From the NCBI RefSeq assembly GCF_002020135.1, contig NZ_MPZS01000001.1, forward strand, positions 930,001-994,000: DNA of 64,000 bases, written 5' to 3'. Below, piece by piece: positions 19,333 through 28,752 of the stretch (positions are counted from its first letter, which is position 1; every line of letters begins with the position of its first letter). Below the pieces are notes generated by a model. That model saw nothing but the letters and a program-made list of their open reading frames with translations. It was not told the origin of the DNA and made no database searches. Position numbers and translations under genes: made by a program. This stretch comes from Thioclava marina (GTDB taxonomy: Bacteria > Pseudomonadota > Alphaproteobacteria > Rhodobacterales > Rhodobacteraceae).

Positions 19333-21243
19333 TCAGAGCGCGCCGCTCGCTTTCAGTTTCTTGGCCTTCTCGGCGTCATACCACCAGAAATCCAGCTCTC
19401 CCAGCGAATAGGGCGGCAGGGTCTGGGGGTGATCATACATGTCGTAGTACGCGACGGTATAGGTGGGCTTGAACCATTGCGGCACCCAGAAGCGCATCGC
19501 GCGCAGGGCGCGGTCGAGCGCATGGACGCGCGGCAGCAGTTCTTCCTGCGTTTTGGCCTCCTCGACCATGCGGATCATCTTGTCGACGGCCGGGTTCTTC
19601 AGCCCCATCGCGTTGAACACGTCATCCGCGCCGCCCGAGCCGAAATATTGCTGGAGATCGGCGCCCGGAATGTAGTCCTGCCCGAGATGGGTCGTGATCA
19701 TGTCGAAGTCGTGGCTGCGGCGGCGGTTCTCATATTGGCTGTCGTCGACACGCTCCATCTTCGCGTCGACACCCAGCGCGCGCAGGTTCTGGACGTAAGG
19801 GTTGATGACCCGGTCGAAGGTCTGGCTGTCATTGAGGATCGAGACGGTGAGGGTCTCGCCCTTCGCATTGCGCCGCATTCCGTCATCGCCCACGACCCAG
19901 CCGGCCTCTTCGAGAAGGGCGGCCGCCTTGCGCATGTTCTTGCGGTCGAGCTGACGTTTGCCCGAAATCGGCGGGATCACCGCATCCTCGGTCAGGACGC
20001 CCTCGGGCAGATCCTTGGCGAGCGGTTCGAGGATCTTCAACTCCTCGGGCGACGGCTTGCCCTGCGCCTGAAGCTCCGAGTTTTCCCAGATACTCTCGAC
20101 CCGGTCATAGAGGCCGTAGAATAGGGTCTCGTTCGACCATTCGAAGTTGAACATCAGCCCCAGCGCCTCGCGCACGCGGATGTCGTCGAATTTCGCCCGG
20201 CGCAGGTTGATCGCGAAGCCCTGCCCCGAGGCGATATTGCCATTGGGCAGTTCCGCCTTGACGATTTCGCCCGTCTGCATCGCGGGGAAATCATAGCCCG
20301 TGGCCCAGATGATCGAGCTCGCCTCGTTGCGGAAGGTGTAGGTGCCCGATTTGAACCCCTCGAAGGCGGATTGGTAATCACCGAAATACTCGATCCGGAT
20401 CTTGTCGAAGTTCGCGCGGCCCTTGTTGATCGGCAGATCCTTTCCCCAGTAATCGGGATTGCGCGTCCAGGTGATCGAGCGGTTGTCCTTCACGCTGCCG
20501 AACATGTAGGGCCCCGAGCCGATGAAGGGCACATCGGAGGTCTGCGACAGGTCGATCTTGTCGCGTTCGAACTGCGCCTTGGAGAAAACCGGAAGACCGG
20601 CGACCGACTGGATGATGTCGCGGCGCGGGTAATCGGGCTGGAACTCGAAGCGCACATGCTTGTCGTCGAGCGCCTCGGCCGATTTGACCTGCTGGGCGAT
20701 CACGGCGCGAAACGAGCTCAGCCCCTTGTCGCGCAGCTGCTCGTAGGAAAAGACCACGTCCTGCGCGGTCAGCGGCGAGCCGTCCGAGAACTTGATCCCG
20801 TCGCGGAGGGTAAACACCACCCAATCCTTCGACCCGGGATATTCGAGGCTTTCGCAGAGAAGACAGTAAAGCTCGCCTACCGTATCGGCGGTGCCTTCCA
20901 TCAGCGATTCCATCGGGGCCGAGGAGAGTGCCGCCGCGCGTCCCTGAATCGAATAGGGGTTGTAATTGTCGAAACCGCCCGGCGCCCATTCGGAAATTTC
21001 GCCGCCCTTGGGTGCATCCGGGTTGGCGTAATCGAGATGGGCGAAATCGGCCGGGTATTTCAGAGAGCCCAGCGTCGCGATGCCGTAAGAGGTGATCGTG
21101 TCTTGCGACGTGTCCTGGGCATGGGCTCCGAAGGCCAGCGCCGCCCAGATCATCCCCGCCGCGATCAGACCGTTCAGGGCGCGCGGCCCCTGATCCAGCC
21201 AATTCGCCCCGATCGCCCTGCTCGCCACGCACGTCTCACCCAT
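19333..21243 (-). CDS. yejA: peptide ABC transporter periplasmic binding protein YejA
   Basis: A 636-residue extracellular solute-binding family 5 protein that delivers peptides to YejBE. The start at 21243 was preferred over an in-frame ATG at 21285: AGG precedes it and the signal peptide then begins after a fairly long N-terminal region (LIAAGMIWAALAFGAHAQ as the hydrophobic and cleavage segment, about residues 26-43). Family features include SYGIATLGSLKYPADF, APKGG near the mature N-terminus, and VYTLR-like WVVFTLRDGIKFSDGSPLTA. The C-terminal end KLKASGAL is typical in length. It is the first gene of the operon. Confidence 0.93.
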   Translation of the reverse strand: MGETCVASRAIGANWLDQGPRALNGLIAAGMIWAALAFGAHAQDTSQDTITSYGIATLGSLKYPADFAHLDYANPDAPKGGEISEWAPGGFDNYNPYSIQGRAAALSSAPMESLMEGTADTVGELYCLLCESLEYPGSKDWVVFTLRDGIKFSDGSPLTAQDVVFSYEQLRDKGLSSFRAVIAQQVKSAEALDDKHVRFEFQPDYPRRDIIQSVAGLPVFSKAQFERDKIDLSQTSDVPFIGSGPYMFGSVKDNRSITWTRNPDYWGKDLPINKGRANFDKIRIEYFGDYQSAFEGFKSGTYTFRNEASSIIWATGYDFPAMQTGEIVKAELPNGNIASGQGFAINLRRAKFDDIRVREALGLMFNFEWSNETLFYGLYDRVESIWENSELQAQGKPSPEELKILEPLAKDLPEGVLTEDAVIPPISGKRQLDRKNMRKAAALLEEAGWVVGDDGMRRNAKGETLTVSILNDSQTFDRVINPYVQNLRALGVDAKMERVDDSQYENRRRSHDFDMITTHLGQDYIPGADLQQYFGSGGADDVFNAMGLKNPAVDKMIRMVEEAKTQEELLPRVHALDRALRAMRFWVPQWFKPTYTVAYYDMYDHPQTLPPYSLGELDFWWYDAEKAKKLKASGAL

Positions 21244-21339
21244 GCACACCTGCTCCCTGATCCAAACCGCTTTCCGTCCGACCAAGCTAAAAGCCTATGG
21301 CCCTGTCCGGCAAGTTACGAATCTGTAAAGGGGCGCGCG

Positions 21340-21375
21340 GAAATGTGAAAGGGCCGCCCCGAAGGACGGCCCTTT
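21340..21375 (-). terminator. cycM terminator
   Basis: A 9-bp stem (21348-21356 with 21367-21375) with a 10-base loop lies 21 bases after the cycM stop. On the minus strand the stem ends in TTT and is followed by CACATTT, a modest T-rich tail. The AAA/TTT arms also permit termination from the other side. Confidence 0.7.
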
Positions 21376-21395
21376 ATCTGCCGATGCAACTGCGC

Positions 21396-21941
21396 TCAGT
21401 TCGAGTGCTCTTGCAGATAGGCGATCACGTCGTTGCGGTCCTCGGCCTTTTTCAGACCAGCGAAGGACATCTTGTTGCCCGGGATGTAATCTTTCGGGTT
21501 CGCAAGCCATTCGTTGAGTGCTTCGAGAGTCCACTCGCCGCCATGGGCCTTGATCGCGTCGGAATAGCCAAAGCCGTCGACCGAAGCGACTGCGCGGTTG
21601 ACCACGCCATCAAGATGCGGACCGACGCCGTTCTTGCCTTCGAGGCTGTGGCAGGCCTTGCACTTGCCAAAGATCTTCGCGCCCTTGGCCGCATCGCCGG
21701 TGCCCAGCTCGACCGTTGCGACCTGCTCTTCGGCGCCCGCGTTGCCGCCTTCTTCCTGAGCATCCAGAAGCCCGCCCGGAGCCGCGGACATCATGTCGGC
21801 CTGCGCATGTTCGCCGCCCGAGTGATCCTCGGCTTCGCCCACCGTGTAGAGCGCGCTCGAGGCCCAGGCCATGAGAAGGAAGAACAGCAGGCTGCCCAGA
21901 AGCGCGCCGGCTGCCTTTGTGAGGGTCATGGTGTTGAACAT
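21396..21941 (-). CDS. cycM: membrane-anchored cytochrome c552 (CycM type)
   Basis: A 181-residue c-type cytochrome tethered to the inner membrane. An uncleaved N-terminal helix ([20 protein letters not shown], about 10-29) is followed by an acidic, flexible linker and a class I cytochrome c domain. The domain has the heme site CKACH (C94, C97, H98) and a likely methionine ligand in IPGNKMSF near residue 160. The family, known from Paracoccus c552, passes electrons from the bc1 complex to cytochrome oxidase. The bc1 genes petABC lie 18 kb away in this window. It stands alone with its own terminator. Confidence 0.92.
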   Translation of the reverse strand: MFNTMTLTKAAGALLGSLLFFLLMAWASSALYTVGEAEDHSGGEHAQADMMSAAPGGLLDAQEEGGNAGAEEQVATVELGTGDAAKGAKIFGKCKACHSLEGKNGVGPHLDGVVNRAVASVDGFGYSDAIKAHGGEWTLEALNEWLANPKDYIPGNKMSFAGLKKAEDRNDVIAYLQEHSN

Positions 21942-22146
21942 GTCTCGTCCCTAGATATGCGTCGTCGTCCCGCGCATCTATCCGCACGGACCCCTTTAGA
22001 TCAAGGGAACTTTACCGAAAGTGAACGGAATTCCCAAGCGCCGTTGTGATAACGCCGCGTGAGCGATGCGCGCCCCTGCCCTCTTCCCTTCGCGCCCCTC
22101 ACGGGCTAGGCAGTCGCAACGGGACTGATGGTCGGAGGGTGAAGCG

Positions 22147-23004
22147 ATGAGCGGGACAAGTCAGGCAGGACGCACGGGCCGCATCGCCTTTCAGGGCGAA
22201 CCCGGCGCTTACTCGCATCAGGCCTGCCGCGACGCGCGCCCCGGTCTCGAGGCCGTGCCTTGCCACACCTTCGAGGATGTCATCGACACGGTGAAGCGCG
22301 GCGAGGCCGATCTCGCGATGCTGCCGGTCGAGAATTCGACCTATGGCCGGGTGGCCGACATTCACCGCCTTCTCCCCGAGTCGGGGCTGCATATCCTCGA
22401 CGAAGCCTTCGTGCGCGTCCACATTAGCCTGATGGCCCTGCCCGGCGTCCAGATCGAGGAACTCGAGAAGGTGCGCGCGCATCTGGTGCTGTTGCCGCAA
22501 GCGGCGAGCTTCCTGTCGAAATACGGCATCAAGGGCGAGGCCGCAGCCGACAGCGCAGGCGCTGCTGCAGAGCTTGCGCAGACACAGACGCGCTCGGTGG
22601 GCGTGCTCGCCTCCGACATGGCGGCCGAAACCTACGGGCTCAACATCCTCGCGCGCCACATCGAGGATCACGCCCACAACACCACACGCTTCCTGATCAT
22701 GGGCAAACAACCCGACCGGACGCGGCGCGCCGACAAGATGATGACCACGTTCGTCTTCCGCGTGCGCAACATTCCGGCCGCGCTCTACAAGGCGATGGGC
22801 GGGTTTGCGACGAATGGCGTGAACATGACCAAGCTCGAAAGCTACATGGTGGGCGGCAACTTCACCGCGACCCAGTTCTATGCCGATGTCGAGGGCCATC
22901 CCGACGATCCGGCGCTCCAGCGTGCGCTCGAAGAGCTCGATTATTTCACCAGCTATCTCGAGATTCTCGGGGTCTACCCGGCCGATCCCCAACGCGAGGA
23001 CTGA
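22147..23004 (+). CDS. pheA: prephenate dehydratase
   Basis: A 285-residue monofunctional enzyme converting prephenate to phenylpyruvate in phenylalanine synthesis. The catalytic domain starts RIAFQGEPGAYSH and includes LPVENSTYGRV and the NTTRFLIMG motif whose Thr-Arg-Phe is catalytic. From about residue 200 a C-terminal ACT domain follows, with NMTKLESYMV in the place of the usual ESRP allosteric site. No chorismate mutase domain is attached. The start follows GGAGGG. It is monocistronic; aroC, an earlier pathway gene, is elsewhere in the window. Confidence 0.95.
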   Translation: MSGTSQAGRTGRIAFQGEPGAYSHQACRDARPGLEAVPCHTFEDVIDTVKRGEADLAMLPVENSTYGRVADIHRLLPESGLHILDEAFVRVHISLMALPGVQIEELEKVRAHLVLLPQAASFLSKYGIKGEAAADSAGAAAELAQTQTRSVGVLASDMAAETYGLNILARHIEDHAHNTTRFLIMGKQPDRTRRADKMMTTFVFRVRNIPAALYKAMGGFATNGVNMTKLESYMVGGNFTATQFYADVEGHPDDPALQRALEELDYFTSYLEILGVYPADPQRED

Positions 23005-23028
23005 TCGGACGCGCGCGGTTCCGACGTA

Positions 23029-23493
23029 TCAGGCCTTCTCGGCCTGACGCTCGATATCCTCGGCGAAAAGATCGACGCGCTCCTTGAAGCGGCGTTCGAG
23101 ATTGCCCTTGCCGAGCTTGGCCGATTGCACCATGAGCCGCGCGCCGAGCGAGCGCGGTTTCACCTCGAGCCCGACCATGAGGCGCGTGCGGCTTTTCGAA
23201 AGTTCGGTCAGTGCGCATTCGAGCACCGCCTCGAAACTCTTGGAGGCGCCGGCATATTCGATCATTTCCGGATGCTCGAAGCGGCGGATATCCGTGATCA
23301 GCTGGCGCTGCTTGCCGCGAAAGCGAAAGCCGATATCCCAGGACATGCCCGCCCCCGGCTCGGTCAGCGCATCAAGGCGCTGGAGCGTGATCCCGCGACG
23401 CAGCGCCACCCGCTCGAAAGACCCGAAATCGGCCAGACGCTCGAAGACGAACTCCGCAGGCGCTGCGATGTCGGTGCGGGTCGAGAATTTCAT
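23029..23493 (-). CDS. SRPBCC (START/COQ10-like) family protein
   Basis: A 154-residue single-domain protein with the helix-grip fold signature: KFSTRTDIAAPAEFVFERL at the N-terminus and a C-terminal amphipathic helix (LERRFKERVDLFAEDIERQ). Such proteins bind hydrophobic ligands such as quinones or lipids. There is no signal peptide. It is transcribed with nudC upstream on the same strand (56-base gap) and converges on pheA. A specific function cannot be given; COQ10-like quinone binding is one option. Confidence 0.75.
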   Translation of the reverse strand: MKFSTRTDIAAPAEFVFERLADFGSFERVALRRGITLQRLDALTEPGAGMSWDIGFRFRGKQRQLITDIRRFEHPEMIEYAGASKSFEAVLECALTELSKSRTRLMVGLEVKPRSLGARLMVQSAKLGKGNLERRFKERVDLFAEDIERQAEKA

Positions 23494-23549
23494 CGGCGGG
23501 CTCCTTGCGCGTCAGTGCGGGGCATCCCCCTTCGGACGGCAAAGTGGCG

Positions 23550-24566
23550 TCAATCGAGCCGGTCCGCAAGCCACTCGCGCATCAGCCATCCCGCAATCGC
23601 ACCGGCGCGCGGCGGACTGATCTCCGGATCACGCCCGGCCAGCACGCACAGAAGCCGCTCGCGCGAAATCCAGCGCGCATCGGCGATCTCGACCGGGTCG
23701 ATGGTGATCTCGGAACTGGTGGCGATGCCGTGACAGCCCAGCATCAGCGAGGCCGGGAAGGGCCAGGGCTGCGAGGCGACGAAGCGCACCGGCCCGACAT
23801 GCACGCCCGCCTCCTCGAACACCTCGCGGCGCACGGCCGCCTCAAAGGTCTCGCCCGGCTCCATGAAGCCCGCAAGCGCCGAATACATGGTCTCGGGCCA
23901 ATGCGGACCGCGCCCCAACAGCACTTCGTTGCCGCGCGTGATCAGCATGATCACCACCGGGTCGGTGCGCGGAAAATGCGGCCGCTCGCAATCGGGGCAA
24001 CGGCGTTGCCAGCCCGACTGCTCGGGCACGCTCGCGGCACCGCAAAATGAACAGAAGCTGTGTGAGCGGTGCCACTCCAGCATCGCCCGAGCGGTCGCGG
24101 CGATTTCGGCCTCGGCCGGGGTCAGCAATCCCATCCGGCCGCGCAGCTCGGCGAAGACGACGCCTTCGGGCAGGTCCGGATGGCGCTGCTCGCTCGGATC
24201 GAAGAAAGCCGCGCCGTCGGGACGCTCTCCCTCGGGCTCGAACGCCGAGAGATCCCGGGCGAAAATCGCGCGGCCATCGGCGAGCCCCACGAACAGCTCC
24301 AGCCCATCAATCCCGGCAAGGACCGGATCGGCACAGGGCAACAGATGAAGCCCCTGCGCATCGAACAGCGGCCGCCCACGCCAGAGCCCGATCACCCGCG
24401 ATTGCGGATCCGCGCGAAACGCCGCAAGCGCCTCGGCGTCCCCGCGCAGATGGGCGGCTCGGTCCAGCCCGCCTTGTGGATTGACGAAAGCCAGCCCCCT
24501 CGGGTCGAGACGCCCTCCCCTTGCGGGCGGCATGGCAGAGGCGGCGGCGGGGCGAGGATCGGTCAT
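23550..24566 (-). CDS. nudC: NAD(H) pyrophosphatase / NAD-capped RNA decapping hydrolase
   Basis: A 338-residue Nudix enzyme hydrolysing NADH to NMNH and AMP and, in NudC homologues, removing NAD caps from RNA. A four-cysteine zinc site is formed by CSFC and CPDC. The Nudix box runs from GFMEPGETFEAA to REVFEEAGV and is complete. The NADH-specific motif SQPWPFPAS follows it. The start at 24566 has AAGGAG upstream; the frame is open further back to 24653 without a good site. The long N-terminal domain is normal for NudC. Confidence 0.93.
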   Translation of the reverse strand: MTDPRPAAASAMPPARGGRLDPRGLAFVNPQGGLDRAAHLRGDAEALAAFRADPQSRVIGLWRGRPLFDAQGLHLLPCADPVLAGIDGLELFVGLADGRAIFARDLSAFEPEGERPDGAAFFDPSEQRHPDLPEGVVFAELRGRMGLLTPAEAEIAATARAMLEWHRSHSFCSFCGAASVPEQSGWQRRCPDCERPHFPRTDPVVIMLITRGNEVLLGRGPHWPETMYSALAGFMEPGETFEAAVRREVFEEAGVHVGPVRFVASQPWPFPASLMLGCHGIATSSEITIDPVEIADARWISRERLLCVLAGRDPEISPPRAGAIAGWLMREWLADRLD

Positions 24567-24783
24567 GGGAGGCTCTCCTTTATCCAAAGGCTTCTCACAG
24601 CACAGACGGCGAAGCCAGAGCGCAATCGACATACAAGCACCCCGCTCGCGCAAAAGAGAAAATCAATGTTGCGCGCAATTTAGCTACTAGCGAAGTGCAA
24701 ACCTCTACTTTAGGTTGACTCGAAGAATGTTGGCCTATTTCGGTCAGGGCGCGATCGCGGCAAACCGCGACTAAGGGAAGAAG

Positions 24784-26706
24784 ATGGGGCAACGACCTCA
24801 CCGGGCAACCGGGCAGAATGCTGATCTGCGTTGTGCGACGCTTTCGCTGAGGCTTCTTGAAACCACGGACCTCCACGGCCAGCTGCGCGCCTACGACTAT
24901 TTTGCCGACCGGCCCGCGCCCCATACAGGGCTTGCCGCTCTTGCGCCCGAAATCGCGCAGGCACGCTCCGAGGTCTCCAACTGCCTTCTCTTCGATTGCG
25001 GCGATTTCCTGCAGGGCACGCCGATCACGCAGATCTGGGGCGATGGCGATCCCGCCCTCGCAGACAGCCCGAACCCGATGATCGCGGCGATGAACGCGGT
25101 GGGATATGACGCGGCTGCGCTTGGAAATCACGAGTTCGATTTCGGCCTCGCCCAGCTCGAAAGGGCCGTGGCCGAGGCGAATTTCCCGCTCGTCTGCGCC
25201 AATCTCGAACGCGCCCCCCACAGCGAGAGCCCCGAAGCCCGGGGCAAGGTCGTACCCTGGCTGATGATCGAGCGCGAGATGCAAGACGACGCAGGCCAGC
25301 CGCAGCCAATGCGCATCGCGGTGATCGGCGTGCTGCCGCAACCGACGCTGGGCTGGATGCAGAAACGTCAGTCCAATGAGATGACGACGACCTGCCTCGA
25401 GCAGGCCTTGCGCCACCATCTCGTGCATATCCGCGAAACTCGCCCCGATCTGGTGATCGTGCTGGCCCACACGGGGATTGCGCCGCTCGAAGCGGGCGAG
25501 CACGACCGCGCTCGCGACGCCGAGCATGCAGCGCTGGCAGTGGCAGAACTGGACGGGGTCGATGTCGTGCTCGCAGGCCATGACCACCGTCTCTTCCCTG
25601 ATCGCACCCGCCCCGCCACTCCCGGAATCGATCCGATCGGAGCGACACTCGCCGGAAAACCCGCGATCAACGCCGGCGCGGCAGGAACCCGTCTGGGCGT
25701 GCTCGATCTGACGCTGGAGCGCCGCGACGGGCGCTGGCAGATCGTCCGACACACCGCAGCCCTGCGCCGCGTCCGCCCCGGCGAGCCACGCGAATGCACC
25801 GAGATCCTGAACGCGAGCGCCCCCGCCCATGCCGCGACGCTTGCCCATATGCGCCGCGAGATCGGCGAGAGCACGGTGCCGCTGCACAGCTATTTCAGCA
25901 TGATCGCCCCGGACCGCAGCCTCTCCTTGAAGGCGCGCGCGGGCTTTTCCCATGCCGCCGAACGGTTGCGCGGGCACCCGCTCGAAGCACTCCCGCGTCT
26001 GGCCGCCGTCTCGATTTTCAAATCCGGCGGGCTTGGCGGTGCGGGCAATTTCATCGACATTCCCGCGGGCAAGCTGCGGGTGAGCCATATTGACGATCTC
26101 TACCTGTTCAACAACGGCATCGGCGCGGTCGAGATCACCGGCGCGGAACTGCTCGACTGGCTTGAACAATCGGCCTCGGTTTTCGTCCAGCTCACCCCGG
26201 GCGAGGATGCGCCGCGCCTGCGAGACCCAAGTTTCGCGAGCTACCAGTTCGACGTGATCTCGGGGCTGCGCTACGAGATCGACCTGAGCCAGCCGCCCCG
26301 CTACGCCGCCGACGGGCGTTGCATCGCGCCCAGCGCCACGCGCATTCGCAACCTCACCCATGCGGGCCGCCCCATCGCCCCGGCCGACCGCTTCGTCTTG
26401 CTGAGCAACGATTTCCGGCTCTCGGGTGGCAACGGCTTCCAGCTCCGAGGGCGACCGATCGGACTTGATCCAGAACCGGTTCTGGTTCGCGAACTCCTGC
26501 AACGCGAAATTCGGGCCGCGACACCCGCCCTCGAAATCGAGGCCGAGCCGATATGGCGCTTCGCGCCGATGCCGGGCACGCGGGTCATCTGCCTTACAGG
26601 GCCGGGCGCGCAGGCCCATCTGCACGAGCTTGCGGCCCACGGGGTGCGTGCCACCCCCCTGCCTCTCGATACTGACGGCTTCCTGCCACTGCAGATCGCT
26701 CTGTGA
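24784..26706 (+). CDS. cpdB: 2',3'-cyclic-nucleotide 2'-phosphodiesterase/3'-nucleotidase-like (CpdB family)
   Basis: A 640-residue two-domain metallophosphoesterase. The calcineurin-like N-terminal domain has the metal ligands in TTDLHG (D29, H31), CGDFLQG (D74), GNHEFD (N115, H116) and AGHDH. The C-terminal 5'-nucleotidase domain includes FKSGGLGGAGNFIDI and the substrate-stacking region LSNDFRLSGGNGF. The family is normally periplasmic and scavenges nucleotides, but this N-terminus (MGQRPHRATGQNADLR) has no hydrophobic signal. Either the enzyme is cytoplasmic or the start lies elsewhere; no upstream in-frame signal was found. AAGGGA precedes the ATG. Confidence 0.85.
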   Translation: MGQRPHRATGQNADLRCATLSLRLLETTDLHGQLRAYDYFADRPAPHTGLAALAPEIAQARSEVSNCLLFDCGDFLQGTPITQIWGDGDPALADSPNPMIAAMNAVGYDAAALGNHEFDFGLAQLERAVAEANFPLVCANLERAPHSESPEARGKVVPWLMIEREMQDDAGQPQPMRIAVIGVLPQPTLGWMQKRQSNEMTTTCLEQALRHHLVHIRETRPDLVIVLAHTGIAPLEAGEHDRARDAEHAALAVAELDGVDVVLAGHDHRLFPDRTRPATPGIDPIGATLAGKPAINAGAAGTRLGVLDLTLERRDGRWQIVRHTAALRRVRPGEPRECTEILNASAPAHAATLAHMRREIGESTVPLHSYFSMIAPDRSLSLKARAGFSHAAERLRGHPLEALPRLAAVSIFKSGGLGGAGNFIDIPAGKLRVSHIDDLYLFNNGIGAVEITGAELLDWLEQSASVFVQLTPGEDAPRLRDPSFASYQFDVISGLRYEIDLSQPPRYAADGRCIAPSATRIRNLTHAGRPIAPADRFVLLSNDFRLSGGNGFQLRGRPIGLDPEPVLVRELLQREIRAATPALEIEAEPIWRFAPMPGTRVICLTGPGAQAHLHELAAHGVRATPLPLDTDGFLPLQIAL

Positions 26707-26878
26707 CGCCGCAACGCGGCGCCCAATTTTCTTGCAATAGCAAAACTCACCGCCCAAAACTTAATCACACAACCGTGAGCCCGCGCTCCGAGCCCGCGCC
26801 GTGTCCGGTTTCGATTTACCCTCCGGCGCGCGTGGAGAGGATCGGGCTCGACATCCGATCAGATCAGTGAGGGACACC

Positions 26879-27892
26879 ATGCTGCATATCAAACCGGGCC
26901 TCTTCGCGGCCCTCGCGCTCGGCCTCTCGGCCACGTTCGCGCAAGCTGAAACCAAGATGCCTTTCGCGCTCGACTGGAAATTCGAAGGCCCCTCGGCGCC
27001 CTACTTCCTCGCCGTTGACGAAGGCTTCTACGGCAATGCCGGGCTCGACGTGGAGATTGCCGAAGGCAAGGGCTCGCTCGACGCGATCCCGAAAGTCGCG
27101 ACCGGCGCTTATCCGGTTGGCTTTGCCGATATCAACTCGCTGATGAAATTCCTAGACCAGAACCCCGGCGCGCCGGTCACGGCGGTGATGATGGTCTATG
27201 ACAAGCCGCCTTTCGCCGTCGTGGGCCGCAAGTCGCTGGGTGTGAACGAACCCAAGGATCTCGAAGGCAAGGTGTTGGGGGCCCCGCCGCCGGACGGCGC
27301 CTGGGCGCAATTCCCGATCTTCGCCAAGGAAACCGGCCTCGACATGGACAAGATCAAGGTCGAGCCCGTCGGCTTCCCGACCCGCGAGCCGATGCTGGCC
27401 GAAGGCAAGGTCGATGCGGTCACCGGCTTCTCCTTCTCCTCGACGCTCAACCTCAAGCGCCTCGGCGTGGCGATGGACGACCAGTCGGTGCTCTTGATGG
27501 CCGATTACGGCGTGGCGCTTTACGGCAACGCGATCATCGTGAACACCGATTACGCAAAAGCCCATCCCGAAGAGATCACCGGCTTCATCAAGGCCACTGC
27601 CGAGGGCTGGAAAGCCGCCATCGCCGATCCGGGCAAGGCGGTCGACTCGCTTCTCAAGCGCAACCCGGCAGCCGACAAGGCGCTGGAGACCGAGCGCCTG
27701 CAGATGGCGATCGACGCGAACGTGCTGACCGATTACGTCAAGGCCAACGGCATGGGCGGGATCGACGCGGACCGCATGGCCACCGCGATCGAGCAGACGA
27801 AAACCGTCTACGAGTTCCAGAACGCGCCCGACGCGGCCGCTTATTTCGACAGCGAATACCTGCCCGACGCGGCGGATCTGAAGATCGACTGA
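26879..27892 (+). CDS. ABC transporter substrate-binding protein (SsuA/TauA/ThiY-like)
   Basis: A 337-residue periplasmic binding protein of the NMT1/SsuA-like superfamily. The signal peptide (residues 1-23, ending TFAQA) is followed by FALDWKFEGPSAPYFLAVDE, typical of the group. The ATG at 26879 was chosen over a frame opening at 26801 because the signal peptide begins there and GAGGGA precedes it. Two partner genes follow in order, an ATPase and a permease. Likely substrates in this superfamily are sulfonates, taurine, nitrate or pyrimidine precursors. The CCCFC motif of ThiY is absent. I cannot choose between the others. Confidence 0.85.
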   Translation: MLHIKPGLFAALALGLSATFAQAETKMPFALDWKFEGPSAPYFLAVDEGFYGNAGLDVEIAEGKGSLDAIPKVATGAYPVGFADINSLMKFLDQNPGAPVTAVMMVYDKPPFAVVGRKSLGVNEPKDLEGKVLGAPPPDGAWAQFPIFAKETGLDMDKIKVEPVGFPTREPMLAEGKVDAVTGFSFSSTLNLKRLGVAMDDQSVLLMADYGVALYGNAIIVNTDYAKAHPEEITGFIKATAEGWKAAIADPGKAVDSLLKRNPAADKALETERLQMAIDANVLTDYVKANGMGGIDADRMATAIEQTKTVYEFQNAPDAAAYFDSEYLPDAADLKID

Positions 27893-27963
27893 TCCTTCCT
27901 CTTGGGGGCGGACCTCCTCCCGTATCGTCCGCCCCCTCTTTTTCTTTCTCTTCCCGGCCCCTC

Positions 27964-28752
27964 ATGGAAAACCTCATCGACATTCGCGGCGTCACCCACG
28001 CCTACAAGACCAAGCATGGGGCGCTGCCGGTGCTCGACAATCTCGACATCCAGGTGCCGCAGGGCGAGTTCTGCGCCGTCGTCGGCCCATCGGGCTGCGG
28101 CAAGTCCACGCTGACGCGGCTCGTCGCCGGGCTGATGAAACCCGATCAGGGCGAAGTCTGGTTGCATGGCGAGAAGGTCACCTCCCCGCGCAAGACCGTC
28201 GGCATGGCCTTCCAGAACCCGGTGATGCTGGAATGGCGCTCGATCATCGACAACGTGATCCTGCCGCTCGAGATCGTCGCCCCCTCGATGTCCAAGGCCG
28301 AGAAATACGCCCGCGCCGAACACCTGCTCGAGATGGTCGGCCTCAAGGGGTTCAGCAACAAGCGCCCCTCTGAACTGTCGGGCGGCATGCGTCAGCGCGC
28401 CTCGCTGTGCCGCGCCATCGTGCACAAACCGGACGTGCTGATCATGGATGAACCCTTCGGCGCGCTCGACAATTTCACCCGCGAGGACCTGTGGCAGACG
28501 ATGCGCGACCTGCGCGCCGCCGAACCCTTCACCGCCGTTCTCATCACCCACGACCTGCGCGAGAGCGTGTTCCTCGGCGATCAGGTCATCGTGCTCTCGG
28601 GCCGCCCCGCCCATACGCAATATGTGCTGGATGTGGACCTGCCCGCAGATCGCACGATCGACATTCTCTACGAGCCGAAAGCCGTCGACATGCTGCACCT
28701 GCTGCGCGACCAGATCCGGATCGCACAGGGCCGCGACGGGGAGGTGCACTGA
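27964..28752 (+). CDS. ABC transporter ATP-binding protein (SsuB/TauB-like)
   Basis: A 262-residue ATPase. Walker A is GPSGCGKST, the signature is LSGGMRQRASL, Walker B is VLIMDEPFGALD, and the switch histidine is in ITHDLRESVF. These motifs match the nitrate/sulfonate/taurine group. It couples ATP hydrolysis to the permease that follows; the two share a TGATG overlap at 28750-28754. It is the second gene of a three-gene import operon. Confidence 0.92.
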   Translation: MENLIDIRGVTHAYKTKHGALPVLDNLDIQVPQGEFCAVVGPSGCGKSTLTRLVAGLMKPDQGEVWLHGEKVTSPRKTVGMAFQNPVMLEWRSIIDNVILPLEIVAPSMSKAEKYARAEHLLEMVGLKGFSNKRPSELSGGMRQRASLCRAIVHKPDVLIMDEPFGALDNFTREDLWQTMRDLRAAEPFTAVLITHDLRESVFLGDQVIVLSGRPAHTQYVLDVDLPADRTIDILYEPKAVDMLHLLRDQIRIAQGRDGEVH

